A stretch of 64,000 nucleotides of DNA, taken from NCBI RefSeq assembly GCF_006459125.1, contig NZ_CP041070.1, positions 186,001 to 250,000 of the forward strand, given 5' to 3'. The position numbers were made by a program, and so were the translations under genes. Origin of the DNA: Halarcobacter anaerophilus. GTDB taxonomy: Bacteria; Campylobacterota; Campylobacteria; Campylobacterales; Arcobacteraceae. Of the stretch, positions 16,782 through 26,531 are shown in pieces (position 1 is the stretch's first letter; each line of letters begins with the position of its first letter). The notes beneath the pieces were generated by a model. That model saw only the letters and a program-made list of their open reading frames with translations. It did not search any database and had not been told where the DNA came from.

Positions 16782-17420
16782 TTAATTTACCAGCTTATAC
16801 CCATAGTTTTCAGTCTGGATGAACTCTTTGCATATTTTTGAGCGAACTCTTTTTATCAAAGAGCGGATTCCCGAGATACCTACTATTTCACCTTCCCAAA
16901 CATATTGTTCTATTGTTTCTAAGGTAACTGTTTTATTTGGAGTTTTACATAGCAGAGTTAAGAGTCTTTTCTCTTTTTGAGTCAATTTTACAGAATCGTT
17001 TTTTTCATCAAAGAGCATCTCTTCTTCCAAGTTATAGCTAAAGCCGTTGCAAAAATCGATTTTCTTTTCATTTTTGCATAAAAGGTCAACCTTACGTTCC
17101 AATTCGTATATATAAAAAGGTTTTTTCAAAAAGTCGTTACAGCCGTGTACATATGCCTTTTGGATTGTTTCTAACTCTATATTTGAGCTTATTATTATTG
17201 TGGGAGTATTTTTATCTCGGTCTCTAATCTCTTCTAAAAGTTTTAATCCGCTTAATGTAGGTACGTTTATATCCAAAATAAAGCAGTCATAGCCGTTTAT
17301 AATTGCATATAAGGCTTCTTGTCCGTCTTGAAACCAGTCTACGCTAAGACCTTTTTCTTCGAACATCTCTTTTATTATTTCTGCTAAATTTACATTATCT
17401 TCCAATAGTAAAATTTTCAT
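16782..17420 (-). CDS. OmpR-family response regulator, likely control of the dms operon
   Basis: A 212-residue two-domain regulator. The receiver has acidic E7/D8, phosphoacceptor D50 in CFILDINVPTLSG, Ser78/79 at the usual Thr/Ser position and K100 in FLKKPF. The C-terminal winged helix runs from about 130, with LTQKEKRLLTLLCKTPNKTV and GIRSLIKRVRSKI as recognition helix, ending NYGYKLVN. Its start codon touches the stop of the histidine kinase gene (shared base 17420), so the pair is translationally coupled. Being divergent from dmsABC, it most plausibly activates that operon; the binding site was not identified. Confidence 0.9.
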   Translation of the reverse strand: MKILLLEDNVNLAEIIKEMFEEKGLSVDWFQDGQEALYAIINGYDCFILDINVPTLSGLKLLEEIRDRDKNTPTIIISSNIELETIQKAYVHGCNDFLKKPFYIYELERKVDLLCKNEKKIDFCNGFSYNLEEEMLFDEKNDSVKLTQKEKRLLTLLCKTPNKTVTLETIEQYVWEGEIVGISGIRSLIKRVRSKICKEFIQTENYGYKLVN

Positions 17421-19600
17421 TAATTAATACTTTCCGATATTGGTATTGAAATACAAAACTTTGTACACTTTTCAGAGGGTAAAATATTTATTTTTCCCTG
17501 CATTTTATTTTCAATAATTAATTTTGCCATATATAAGCCAAAACCATCTCCACTATTTTTTGTTGAGAAGAAAGGATTAAATATTTTATCTCTAATCTCA
17601 TCTTCTATGCCTTTACCGTTATCTTCGATAAAAAGTTCGATATTATCACTGTTTTTATAAAGGGTTAAAACAATTTTGCCTGTTAAAGAGGGGGTTGAAT
17701 CTTTTGCTTCGACAACAGCATCTCTTGCATTGTTTATAATACTGACTATAACTTGTTTGAACTCATTTGGATATCCGTATGCAAAACAATACTCTTTTGA
17801 ATTATTTACATAATCTAACTCAATATGAGAATATTTTAAAGAGTGTGATAAAAGCATCAAAACCTCTTTTAATCCTGTATCCACATTAAAAGTTTTCGGT
17901 TTATTTGAAGGTTTTATAAAATCCCTAAAACCATCTATAGTCTCGCTCATATAAATGGTTTGGGTCATAATATTATTGTAAAACTCTTTTATATTATCAC
18001 TTGTGAGTTTTTTCTTTTTGTCATAATACATCATTTTATGAGCAACAGCCGAGAGCTCAACTAAAGGATTTTTCCATTGATGTACTATTGCGGATAACAT
18101 CTCTCCTACTTCGGATAATTTTGATTGTTGAACAATAAACTGCATATTTGCTTCAAACTGTTTTTTCTCCGTTATATCCGTAATAATAGAGACTATACCT
18201 CCATTTTCTCCTTTATTGTCAAGAAAAATTTGACTTCTTAATCTATAAATTTTATCTTCATACGTAAACTCTGTCTCTTTTAACTGCTGCAAACTCTTTT
18301 TAATAGGTAAATTGCAAAGATCAAAAAATATTTTACAAATCTCTTTTCCTATTATCTCTTCTTGGGAGAGCTTTAACAAGTTGCAAAAAGAGCTGTTGCA
18401 GCCTTTTACTCTATCTTGGTTATCAATCCAGAAAATAGAGCTGTGTATATTATCAAGAAGTACTTCTTGTAACTCGCTTTGGGCTTTTAATTTTTGACTT
18501 AATCTGTATTTTTGATAGTTATTGATTACTGCAAAAATAAGTGAGATAAGTAAAAAAGGAAAAAGAATAAAAGCGTATTCGACAATTTTTCTATTTCTTT
18601 CAAAAAAACTTTTAGGTAAATTTATTATGATTGACTCTTTTGGTATTTTTGACATATTTATATGATATTTTTGAGCTATTTTATAGTCAAAAGCCCATTG
18701 AGAAGGAACTATAATAGGATTCTTAGAAGGTGTAGAATCTTTTTCTAAAATTTTAATAGTCTCTTTTGCTGCCGCTTCTCCTAATTCATAACCTCTTAAA
18801 AGATAACCTCCTATTACACCTTTGCCAAAATGAGAATCAGATACTGAAAAAAGAGGAACTTTTGAGGAAGTTAAGACTTTGTTTACTTCATAATAAGGAA
18901 TATAGTTTCCGTATTTATCCCTAAATAAACTTCCGAAAAGCACGGCACTGTTTTTGGGAAGATTTTTAATATCTTCTGTTATTTTTTCCAAATTCCCGTC
19001 AAAATTTAGTACGGTTTTTATTCCTTTTTTTTCTAACTCTTCTGCCTCTTTTTCATATGTATGATTTACAAGTACGGAAGCTCCCGTATAGTCATTGATT
19101 ATATAAAGCTCTTTTAAATTAGGTAAAATCTTGCTTATAAAATTCATATTTATTTTAATCTCTTTACTCTCTAAGATTAAAGGTATATTCTTTTTTAGTA
19201 TTATATTTATATCCAAACCGGGGTCTCTTTTATCTATACCGCAAAAAACCATAGGGGTATTTTTAAAAAGTGTTTTTTCATACTCTAAAGCAAACTCGAC
19301 AGCTTCGTTATCTGCAACTATAATTGCATCAAAAGTCTGCTTTTTCATCTTCATTGCAAAGAGTTGATATAAAGAGTCGATATACTCTTTACTGTTTATC
19401 TTTTTTGTATCCATATACTCAGTTGTCAATTCATAATGATTTTTTTGCAAAAGGAGTGTATCTTCAATACCTTTTGAGATATTATCAGTCCAGACCAATC
19501 CTTTATTATATGATTGTAAAATCAATATATGTTTACTTTTGGCATATAAATCTATTGAATAGATTGACAATATTAATAGAGTCGATAATAAAAATTTCAT
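17420..19600 (-). CDS. Sensor histidine kinase with periplasmic ABC-substrate-binding-like domain
   Basis: A 726-residue membrane sensor. A signal/anchor (1-20) leads into a periplasmic domain of the ABC_sub_bind type (KSKHILILQSYNKGLVWTD ... YYEVNKVLTSSKVPLFSVSDSHFGKGVIGGYLLRGYELG). A membrane span follows near 341-360, then a PAS domain near 375-480 (VLLDNIHSSIFWIDNQDRVKG). The HisKA H-box is H507 in SAIVHQWKNPL, with N-box NNARDA at 623-628, G1 EDNGKGI at 659-665 and GDGFGLYMAK for G2. The periplasmic domain suggests direct sensing of a small molecule, perhaps the substrate of the adjacent reductase. The gene is divergent from dmsA across 135 nt. Confidence 0.9.
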   Translation of the reverse strand: MKFLLSTLLILSIYSIDLYAKSKHILILQSYNKGLVWTDNISKGIEDTLLLQKNHYELTTEYMDTKKINSKEYIDSLYQLFAMKMKKQTFDAIIVADNEAVEFALEYEKTLFKNTPMVFCGIDKRDPGLDINIILKKNIPLILESKEIKINMNFISKILPNLKELYIINDYTGASVLVNHTYEKEAEELEKKGIKTVLNFDGNLEKITEDIKNLPKNSAVLFGSLFRDKYGNYIPYYEVNKVLTSSKVPLFSVSDSHFGKGVIGGYLLRGYELGEAAAKETIKILEKDSTPSKNPIIVPSQWAFDYKIAQKYHINMSKIPKESIIINLPKSFFERNRKIVEYAFILFPFLLISLIFAVINNYQKYRLSQKLKAQSELQEVLLDNIHSSIFWIDNQDRVKGCNSSFCNLLKLSQEEIIGKEICKIFFDLCNLPIKKSLQQLKETEFTYEDKIYRLRSQIFLDNKGENGGIVSIITDITEKKQFEANMQFIVQQSKLSEVGEMLSAIVHQWKNPLVELSAVAHKMMYYDKKKKLTSDNIKEFYNNIMTQTIYMSETIDGFRDFIKPSNKPKTFNVDTGLKEVLMLLSHSLKYSHIELDYVNNSKEYCFAYGYPNEFKQVIVSIINNARDAVVEAKDSTPSLTGKIVLTLYKNSDNIELFIEDNGKGIEDEIRDKIFNPFFSTKNSGDGFGLYMAKLIIENKMQGKINILPSEKCTKFCISIPISESIN

Positions 19601-19735
19601 TGCATATCCAATTTTTTCTCTATTATATCTATATCTTCTTATAAATATTTTACCACTTATTAAAAACTGACAACTTTTTGCTAACTTTTTTTTATAAGAT
19701 TAGTTTTATAAAAGATATAAAACAAAGGAGACATC

Positions 19736-22147
19736 ATGCATAAAGTTAGTCGACGACAATTCTTGCGATGGAGTGGAGTTTTAGGCGGTAGTGTTGCAGC
19801 TACTTCTATTTTGCCTATTCCAACTCTTGCAAGTAAAAACGAAAAAGTTAAAAAATTAGAGTATGACTCAGTAAAATGGGCTGGATGTACTATTAACTGC
19901 GGTAGTAAATGCCCTGTAAGAGTATTTGTTAACGACGGGAAAATAGATCATATCGAAACAGATAATACCCAAGGAGATGAATTCGGTTCTCATCAAGTAA
20001 GAGCCTGTCTAAGAGGAAGATCAAACAGATTTAGAGTCTATAATCCAAACAGATTAAGATATCCTTTAAAAAGAGTAGGAAAAAGAGGTGAGGGAAAATT
20101 TGTAAGAATCTCTTGGGATGAAGCTTTGGATACTATTGCCTCAAAACTTAAAGAGGTTAAAGCAAAATACGGAAATGAAGCAATCTTAATTCCTTATGCA
20201 ACAGGTACCACAGGTGCAATAATGAACAGATGTACAAAAGGTCCTTTTATGAGACTTATGGGTATGTTCGGTGGTTATATCAACTATCATAACTCATATT
20301 CGACAGGACAAATTTCAAATGCATTAAAATATTTCTACGGTACCCATAGAGGAAGTGATATTATGCAAATCCAAAATGCAAAACTTGTTGTTATGTTTGG
20401 GAATAACCCCGTTGAAACTAGAATGAGCGGAGGTGGAACAGGATATGCCTATAAAAATGTTTTAGAAGAGAATAGAGTAAAAATTATTCATATTGATCCT
20501 AGATATTCTGATAGTCTAGTCGGTTCTTGTGACCAATGGATTCCCATTGAACCTGGGACAGATGCAGCTTTAGTTGCAGCTTTGGCTTATGTAATGATTA
20601 GCGAAGATTTACATGATAAAGAGTTTTTGGATAAATATTGCGTAGGTTTTTCTTCCGATACTTTACCTGAAAATGCACCTGCAAACGGTTCATATGAAGA
20701 TTATGTTATGGGAAGAGGAGATGATAAAACAGAAAAAACTCCTCAATGGGCTGAAAGAATCACAAAAATTCCTGCTGAAACAATTATAAAACTTGCAAGG
20801 GAAATGGCAACTACAAAACCTTGTTTTATTGCCCAAGGTTGGGGTGCGCAAAGACACTCAAACGGAGAACAATCTGCAAGAGCTATTGCTACTTTATCTG
20901 TAATGACAGGAAATCTCGGTTTACCCGGAACAAATTGCGGAGGAAGAGAACATACGACAGGCTGGATTGAACCGGCACATTTACCTTTTAAAAATCCGAT
21001 TAAAGACTCTATTCCATGTTTCTTATGGACTGATGCAGTCGTAAGAGGAAAAGAGATGAGAGATATAACTGACGGTATTAGAAATACTAAACAGTTAAAA
21101 CAAAATATAAAATTTATATTAAATACAGGAGGTAACTGTCTTATAAATCAACATAGTGATACAAATAAAACTGCAAAAATATTAGAAGATGAAAGTTTAT
21201 GTGAATTTATAGTCGATATAAATGTAACAAGAACTTCAAGTAATAAATTTGCAGATATTATTTTACCTGATGCAACTCCGTTGGAACAAGAAGATTTTGT
21301 ACGTTCAAGTGCAGGTTATTCAAATGACAGACCGTATATTATCTACTCTCAAAAAGCTATTGAACCTCTTGGCGAATGTATGACAAATTATGATATGTGT
21401 ACGAAATTAGCAGAAAAACTAGGAGGAGAAGAGCTAAAAGATAGATTTACCGAAGGAAGAACACAAGTTCAATGGTTAGAACATTTGTGGAATATCAAAT
21501 TTGAAAACAATCCTTCAATGCCGACTTTTGAACAGATGAAAAAAATGGGGATTTTAAAACTTCCTAGATATAAAAAACCTTTTATTATCCATGAAGAGTT
21601 TGTAAATGATCCCGTAAAAAATCCTTTGAAAACTCCAACGGGAAAAGTTGAAATATATAGTACAGAGCTTGATAAAATGTCAAAAACGTGGATTTTGAAA
21701 GAGGGGCAAAAAATAACTCCGCTTCCTGAATTTGTAGAATCAAAATACGGACCTTTGGATCCTCTTAGAAAAAAATATCCTTTACAAATCTTTGGATATC
21801 ACTATAAAGGAAGAACCCACTCAAGTTTCTGGGAAAGTGCACCTATTAGAGAAATAAATCCGAATGAACTTTGGATAAATCCTCTTGATGCCAAAAAAAG
21901 AGAGTTGGAAACAGGAGACAAAGCTTTTGTTTACAATAATCACGGACGAATTATCCTAACTGTAAAAGTTACACCGAAAATTATGCCGGGTGTTACTGCT
22001 TGTCCTCAAGGAGGATGGTATAAAAAAGAGAATGGAATTGATGTTGGAGGTTGTATTAATACTTTGACAGATCAAGAAGGAACTGCAATCTCAAAAGCAA
22101 ACCCTCAACATTCAGCATTAGTTGAAATAGAGAAATATAGAGCTTAA
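19736..22147 (+). CDS. dmsA: DMSO reductase catalytic subunit (Tat-exported molybdoenzyme)
   Basis: Reduces DMSO or related S- and N-oxides as terminal electron acceptors. It has 803 residues. The twin-arginine signal is SRRQFLRW at 5-12, then a hydrophobic stretch. The [4Fe-4S] ligands are C51, C55, C59 and C91 (CTINCGSKC ... RACLRGR). Ser189 in HNSYSTGQ is at the molybdenum-ligand position, which marks the DMSO reductase class over formate/nitrate types. Long blocks match E. coli DmsA as I remember it: GNNPVETRMSGGG, WIPIEPGTDAALV, EFLDKYCVG and GWGAQRHSNGE. An AAAGGAGAC site precedes ATG 19736. It is first gene of a four-gene operon. Confidence 0.93.
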   Translation: MHKVSRRQFLRWSGVLGGSVAATSILPIPTLASKNEKVKKLEYDSVKWAGCTINCGSKCPVRVFVNDGKIDHIETDNTQGDEFGSHQVRACLRGRSNRFRVYNPNRLRYPLKRVGKRGEGKFVRISWDEALDTIASKLKEVKAKYGNEAILIPYATGTTGAIMNRCTKGPFMRLMGMFGGYINYHNSYSTGQISNALKYFYGTHRGSDIMQIQNAKLVVMFGNNPVETRMSGGGTGYAYKNVLEENRVKIIHIDPRYSDSLVGSCDQWIPIEPGTDAALVAALAYVMISEDLHDKEFLDKYCVGFSSDTLPENAPANGSYEDYVMGRGDDKTEKTPQWAERITKIPAETIIKLAREMATTKPCFIAQGWGAQRHSNGEQSARAIATLSVMTGNLGLPGTNCGGREHTTGWIEPAHLPFKNPIKDSIPCFLWTDAVVRGKEMRDITDGIRNTKQLKQNIKFILNTGGNCLINQHSDTNKTAKILEDESLCEFIVDINVTRTSSNKFADIILPDATPLEQEDFVRSSAGYSNDRPYIIYSQKAIEPLGECMTNYDMCTKLAEKLGGEELKDRFTEGRTQVQWLEHLWNIKFENNPSMPTFEQMKKMGILKLPRYKKPFIIHEEFVNDPVKNPLKTPTGKVEIYSTELDKMSKTWILKEGQKITPLPEFVESKYGPLDPLRKKYPLQIFGYHYKGRTHSSFWESAPIREINPNELWINPLDAKKRELETGDKAFVYNNHGRIILTVKVTPKIMPGVTACPQGGWYKKENGIDVGGCINTLTDQEGTAISKANPQHSALVEIEKYRA

Positions 22148-22158
22148 AAGGAGATATT

Positions 22159-22812
22159 ATGGAAAAAAATAAACAATTTGGTTTTTATATTGACCAAACA
22201 AGATGTGTGGGATGCAGAACTTGCCAATTGGCATGTAAAGATTATAAAAAATCTCCTGTAGGCATAAGTTTTAGAAGAGTAGTTGAATATGAAGGCGGAA
22301 AATGGCTTCAAAAAGAGAGCGGAGCATTTGAACAAACAAATGTATTTACATATTATACCTCTTTGTCTTGCAACCATTGTGATGATCCTGCTTGTATAAA
22401 AGCTTGTCCTACAGGTGCAATGCATAAAGATAAATACGGAATAGTTAGTGTCGATGCCGATAAATGTATCGGTTGTAAATCATGTGCAATGGCTTGTCCT
22501 TACGGGGCTCCTCAATTTGATGAACGTGCAGGACATATGTCAAAATGTAACGGGTGCAGCGAAAGACTTGATGAAGGGCTTGAACCTGTATGTGTAGAAG
22601 CTTGTCCTTATAGAGCAATAGAAGCCGGACCTATTAGTGAATTAAGGGAAAAACACGGACATATTGCAGGGGTTGCTCCACTTCCCGAATATGAAAAAAC
22701 AAGACCTAATTTATGTATTAAACCTGAAAAAAATGCGCAACCTTCTCAAAACGGTTCGGGAGAAGCGCATATTCCTCAAAGTTATCAGGAGGTGACTTAT
22801 GACATTATATAA
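22159..22812 (+). CDS. dmsB: DMSO reductase iron-sulfur subunit
   Basis: Electron-transfer subunit with four [4Fe-4S] clusters, visible as four cysteine groups: CVGCRTCQLAC, CNHCDDPACIKAC, CIGCKSCAMAC and CNGC...CVEAC. The middle part (ISFRRVVEYEGGKW ... YYTSLSCNHC ... GAMHKDKYGIVSVD) follows DmsB, and the C-terminus APLPEYEKTRPNLCIKP is also DmsB-like. It lies 11 nt after dmsA and overlaps dmsC by 14 nt, so translation of the electron-transfer subunit and anchor is coupled. It carries no own export signal and would be moved with DmsA through Tat. Confidence 0.93.
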   Translation: MEKNKQFGFYIDQTRCVGCRTCQLACKDYKKSPVGISFRRVVEYEGGKWLQKESGAFEQTNVFTYYTSLSCNHCDDPACIKACPTGAMHKDKYGIVSVDADKCIGCKSCAMACPYGAPQFDERAGHMSKCNGCSERLDEGLEPVCVEACPYRAIEAGPISELREKHGHIAGVAPLPEYEKTRPNLCIKPEKNAQPSQNGSGEAHIPQSYQEVTYDII

Positions 22813-23644
22813 TTCATTTATAGAGGAATTGCCTCTAATTTTGTTTACGGTAATTGCACAAAGTGCAGTAGGTTTTTCTCTTATCTATGCATATAGCAAC
22901 GGTGCAGCAGCACAAAAAGATGAAAGATATAAAAAATTTGCAATTGTTTTTTTATCTCTTGTAATTTTAGGAATGTTTTCTTCTGTTTTTCACTTGGGAG
23001 ATCCTTTTCATGCACCTTATATGATAACTAGAATTTTTGGTTTTACGCAAAACGGCAGTTTTGTTATTTCATGGCTTCCTTTGGAAATCTTAGGTTTAGG
23101 ACTTATGGTACTTGTAGGACTTCTTGTTCTTTTAAAAGGGAATAAAATCGTGATTTATAGTTTGCCTGTCGTAGGATTTGCTATGCTTTATGCAATGGGA
23201 AATATTTACGGATCTATGTCAAATACTATTCCAACTTGGAATCTATCTTTGACTCTTTTACTCTTTTTTGCCTCGGCTTTATTATTAGGTGCAGTAACAT
23301 ATGCCGCATTTATTGCAAAAAACAGTATAGAACATAAAATCTCGGTTACGGCTACGGCTGTCGGATTTATTCTTTTTGTTCTTGCTTTGGTTCTTTATAC
23401 TTATCACTTAGGAAGTCTTAGATTAGATGTAATAGAAAATGTGTTTGATCTAACAAACGGCAACTATCCTCTTTTGGTTAGTCTTGGAATAATTTTTTGC
23501 GGAATAAGTTTAGTTCTTCTTTTTATGCAAGAAAAAGAAGACTCTTTATTGCCGAAATTTGCATTTGTTTTATCGTTAGTGGGAGTATTTTTAACAAGGA
23601 TTTTATTTTATGGGATGATTACTTCTCATATTTTTTTAGGATAA
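22799..23644 (+). CDS. dmsC: DMSO reductase membrane anchor subunit
   Basis: A 281-residue polytopic membrane protein with about eight hydrophobic helices. It starts ELPLILFTVIAQSAVGFSLI and has a conserved VFHLGDPFHAPYMITRIFGFTQNGSFVISWLPLEI block after helix 2. In the DmsC family this subunit anchors DmsAB and oxidises menaquinol, which fits the menaquinone gene mqnP in this window. The start overlaps dmsB by 14 nt, with an AGGAGG-like site just upstream inside dmsB. It is followed after 10 nt by the chaperone gene. Confidence 0.9.
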   Translation: MTLYNSFIEELPLILFTVIAQSAVGFSLIYAYSNGAAAQKDERYKKFAIVFLSLVILGMFSSVFHLGDPFHAPYMITRIFGFTQNGSFVISWLPLEILGLGLMVLVGLLVLLKGNKIVIYSLPVVGFAMLYAMGNIYGSMSNTIPTWNLSLTLLLFFASALLLGAVTYAAFIAKNSIEHKISVTATAVGFILFVLALVLYTYHLGSLRLDVIENVFDLTNGNYPLLVSLGIIFCGISLVLLFMQEKEDSLLPKFAFVLSLVGVFLTRILFYGMITSHIFLG

Positions 23645-23654
23645 GGAGATTATT

Positions 23655-24293
23655 ATGAATGATTATAAAGTCTTAGGTTATATGGCATCACTATTTTCAC
23701 AATTTTTATATAACCCTTTAAAAGAAGAGGAATGGGAAAAAATAAAAAAAGAGGAAATTTTATTGGAGTGGTTTATCCACTCCGATGATTCAAATAGTTT
23801 ACAAGGAAATAAATTCTGGAAAAATTCTCATTTTCAAGAAAATTATTTAGATTTGGCTACTGATTACGTAGATCTATTTATTTGCGATGAGATTAGCTTA
23901 AAAGCACCGCCGTACGGTTCATTTTATTTAGATGTAACAGGGGAATTATACTCAGAAGAGTCTGACAGGGTAAAAGAGTTTTATACCAGATGTTCTTTTT
24001 TTACAAAAGTATTATTGGAACAACCTGCGGATTTTATTGCAATTGAGTTAGAATTTCTAAGTATGCTTCTTTATAATGCAAATAAAGATGAGGTATATAA
24101 AGAAGTATTAAAAAATTTTTTAGAAGAGAATTTTTTATCTTGGGTTAATGTATGGGCTGAAGATACCAAAAACAATGCAAAAAGCAATTTTTATAAAGGT
24201 TTAGGTGCACATATGAAAAATTTTTGCGATCTTTTGTCAAAAGAGTTTTGTATTAATAATATTGAGAAAAAAGTTTTTAGGAAAGCTTCATAA
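23655..24293 (+). CDS. TorD/DmsD-family molybdoenzyme maturation chaperone
   Basis: A 212-residue all-helical protein of the TorD/DmsD type. The block DLATDYVDLFICDEISLKAPPYGSFYLDVTGELYSEES corresponds to the family's (D)Y..LF.....PPYESVYLD...L motif, which binds the Tat signal peptide and guides cofactor loading of the catalytic subunit. It is the last gene of the dms operon, 10 nt after dmsC, with a rho-independent terminator directly behind it. DmsD and TorD homologues cannot be separated reliably by eye, so no symbol is given. Confidence 0.85.
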   Translation: MNDYKVLGYMASLFSQFLYNPLKEEEWEKIKKEEILLEWFIHSDDSNSLQGNKFWKNSHFQENYLDLATDYVDLFICDEISLKAPPYGSFYLDVTGELYSEESDRVKEFYTRCSFFTKVLLEQPADFIAIELEFLSMLLYNANKDEVYKEVLKNFLEENFLSWVNVWAEDTKNNAKSNFYKGLGAHMKNFCDLLSKEFCINNIEKKVFRKAS

Positions 24294-24318
24294 AAAAGGC
24301 ATTTTCTGCCTTTTTTAT
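24290..24318. terminator. Bidirectional rho-independent terminator between dms operon and sulP
   Basis: A 12-bp inverted repeat, ATAAAAAAGGCA / TGCCTTTTTTAT, with a 5-nt loop. The A-run and T-run ends let it work on both strands. It sits between two convergent genes, ending 2 nt before the sulP stop. Confidence 0.9.
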
Positions 24319-24319
24319 A

Positions 24320-25954
24320 TTATTCTTTTATTATATTTAAATGCTCAATGGCACTATTTATATCTTTAAAGTTATAGATATTTTTATTGTCAAACACTAT
24401 TTTTGCTTTCTCAAATTTTCTTTTTATTCTATCGTTTAATCCGCATACAATTAATTTTTTTTCATTATCCAAAAGGTTTTGAATAATTGAATTAAAAGCA
24501 ACCAAGCCCGTCATATCTATCATAGGAACATTTTTCATATCTATTATAAGCGTGTCTATATCGTTATTTGTAGAAACAAGAGTTCTAAGAGCGCTTTGTG
24601 CCGCACCAAAAAACATTGGTCCGTTTATACTATATACGGAGACATTTTGGGGAATTGTCAAATCTATAGAGTTATAACTATCATTTAAAAGATCAATTGA
24701 ATATAAATCAATAGTTCTTTTAATAAAAAGAATTGAAGCTAATCCCATACCCACTCCGATAGCTATTTGCATATCTAAGAATACTGTTAATATAAAGCAG
24801 GTTAAAAGTACGTAAATATCATGTCTAGGCGCTATTTTTATTATATTTATAAAGTGTTTAATCTCAGACATATTCCATGCCACAACTAAAAGCAGAGCAG
24901 ATAAAGATGCCATTGGAAGATATGATAAATAAGGAGCAAACAGTAAAATTGAGAGTAATACGAAGATTGCATGAACAATTGATGATAATTTACCTGTTGC
25001 TCCTGATCTTATATTTGCCGCACTTCTTGCAATTGCTGCAGTTGCAGGAATTCCTCCGAAAAAAGGAACGGCAATATTTGCCAACCCTTGTCCTATAAGC
25101 TCTTTATTCGGATTAGTATTGTTTTTTGTCATACCGTCTGTTATAACAGCACAAAGCAAAGATTCTAAAGCTCCTAAAATAGCAATAGCTACACTGTGAG
25201 GAAGAAGTTTATAAACAGTATCTAAATTAAAAAGGTCAAAATTTATATTTTCCCAAGGAAGAGAAAACTGTAAAGCAATAGGAGGAATACCTTCTCCTTT
25301 TAAACCGTTTATATCATAAGAAAAAGTTGATTTGATTGTTGAAATATCAAAACCGTAATTATTGTTTAAAATATAAACCAAAACAGTACAAATTGATAAA
25401 GCAATAAGTGCAGGAGGAATTTTACTTTTTGTTTTTGACCAAGAAATAAGGATAAAAAGTGTTAAAAGACCTATTATCGTTTCACTAAAACTTATGGTAT
25501 GAAAAGAATTAAAAAGAGTTAAAACTTTTTCATGAAAATGACCGTCGAATTTTTCAATTTTTAAGCCAAAAAAATCTTTTATCTGAAAAATTGCAATTAC
25601 TACCGCAATTCCCGTGGTAAAACCGACAGTTACTGGATAAGGTATTAATTCTATTAATTTCCCGAATTTAAACAGACCTATTAAAATAAGAATAAAACCC
25701 GAACCCAATCCGCAAATTAAAAGTCCCGCTAAGCCGAATTCTTGAACTATAGGAATTAAAATTACGACAAAAGCTGCCGTAGGACCTGAAATATTAACTT
25801 TGCTGCTTCCGAAAATAGAGGCTATTATTCCTGCAATAATTGCCGTATAAAGTCCGTTTTGCGGCGGAACACCTACTGCAATTGCCAAAGCCATAGATAA
25901 AGGAAGTGCTATAATCCCTACTGTAATCCCCGCAAAAATATTTTTATAAATCAT
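24320..25954 (-). CDS. SulP-family anion transporter with STAS domain
   Basis: A 544-residue inner-membrane transporter. The N-terminal two thirds hold 12-14 hydrophobic helices with the SulP signature GLYTAIIAGIIASIFGSSKVNISGPTAAFVVIL near 34-66 and GLANIAVPFFGGIPATAAIARSAANIRSGATGKLS in the second half. A C-terminal STAS domain (VSVYSINGPMFFGAAQSALRTL ... LIIDMKNVPMIDMTGLVAF) spans about 430-540. Substrate could be sulfate, bicarbonate or an organic anion and cannot be told from sequence. The ATG overlaps the preceding gene's stop (ATGA), so it is coupled to the helical unknown protein upstream. Confidence 0.92.
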   Translation of the reverse strand: MIYKNIFAGITVGIIALPLSMALAIAVGVPPQNGLYTAIIAGIIASIFGSSKVNISGPTAAFVVILIPIVQEFGLAGLLICGLGSGFILILIGLFKFGKLIELIPYPVTVGFTTGIAVVIAIFQIKDFFGLKIEKFDGHFHEKVLTLFNSFHTISFSETIIGLLTLFILISWSKTKSKIPPALIALSICTVLVYILNNNYGFDISTIKSTFSYDINGLKGEGIPPIALQFSLPWENINFDLFNLDTVYKLLPHSVAIAILGALESLLCAVITDGMTKNNTNPNKELIGQGLANIAVPFFGGIPATAAIARSAANIRSGATGKLSSIVHAIFVLLSILLFAPYLSYLPMASLSALLLVVAWNMSEIKHFINIIKIAPRHDIYVLLTCFILTVFLDMQIAIGVGMGLASILFIKRTIDLYSIDLLNDSYNSIDLTIPQNVSVYSINGPMFFGAAQSALRTLVSTNNDIDTLIIDMKNVPMIDMTGLVAFNSIIQNLLDNEKKLIVCGLNDRIKRKFEKAKIVFDNKNIYNFKDINSAIEHLNIIKE

Positions 25955-26517
25955 TTCACTTTACTTTTTTTAGGTTTATTATTTTTAAACTTTGAATCTT
26001 TTAATTTTTCTATCATTGAACTAGATATTTTATACATTTTTAAAAGATTTTTTCTATACTCTTTTGTGGATTTGGGTTCTTCATAAAATGAGAGCAGTTT
26101 TATATAATCAACATCATTTAAAAAAGTAAAACTTGAAATTGGCTTCTCTTCTTCAATAACCCATTCACAAAGCAGTGAAAAAACTATATGTTCGGGAATC
26201 CAATGATTTCCCTCTTTTAAAGAGGCTTGTATCTCTTGTAAAAGGGTATTATAATAAAAAGCGAGGGCTTTATATCTGTTTTTTTCGTCTTTTGTTGAGA
26301 TAAGTTTGCGGGCAAGTTCTTTTTGGGTTAAGACAGACTTCTCTAAATTGTTATGCAAAAAGTAGATGTTTTTTTTAATTTCTGCACTGATTTCGGGATT
26401 TTTTAAGTCTATTTTATACTTGTTATTCTCTAATTGATTAGTTAAATCTTCTAATACGCTTCTAACATATATTAGAAGAGACTCTGTTTTGATATCTTTT
26501 AATATTTTGATTTGCAT
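25951..26517 (-). CDS. Unknown helical cytoplasmic protein coupled to sulP
   Basis: A 188-residue, almost wholly helical protein without signal peptide, membrane span or known motif. The C-terminus is very basic (KLKDSKFKNNKPKKSKVK). It precedes sulP with a 4-nt ATGA overlap, so it is probably made together with the transporter. Start ATG 26517 is supported by a GGAG about 5 nt upstream. It is divergent from the TetR-type gene at 26652, whose product is a candidate regulator of this two-gene unit. No function can be assigned. Confidence 0.7.
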   Translation of the reverse strand: MQIKILKDIKTESLLIYVRSVLEDLTNQLENNKYKIDLKNPEISAEIKKNIYFLHNNLEKSVLTQKELARKLISTKDEKNRYKALAFYYNTLLQEIQASLKEGNHWIPEHIVFSLLCEWVIEEEKPISSFTFLNDVDYIKLLSFYEEPKSTKEYRKNLLKMYKISSSMIEKLKDSKFKNNKPKKSKVK

Positions 26518-26531
26518 AAAACTCCAATGAG

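Noticed and set aside
16759-16795. Inverted repeat AGCTGGT/ACCAGCT at the end of the response regulator gene as terminator
   Set aside because: 23-nt loop and no T-run on the transcribed strand; kept only as a remark.
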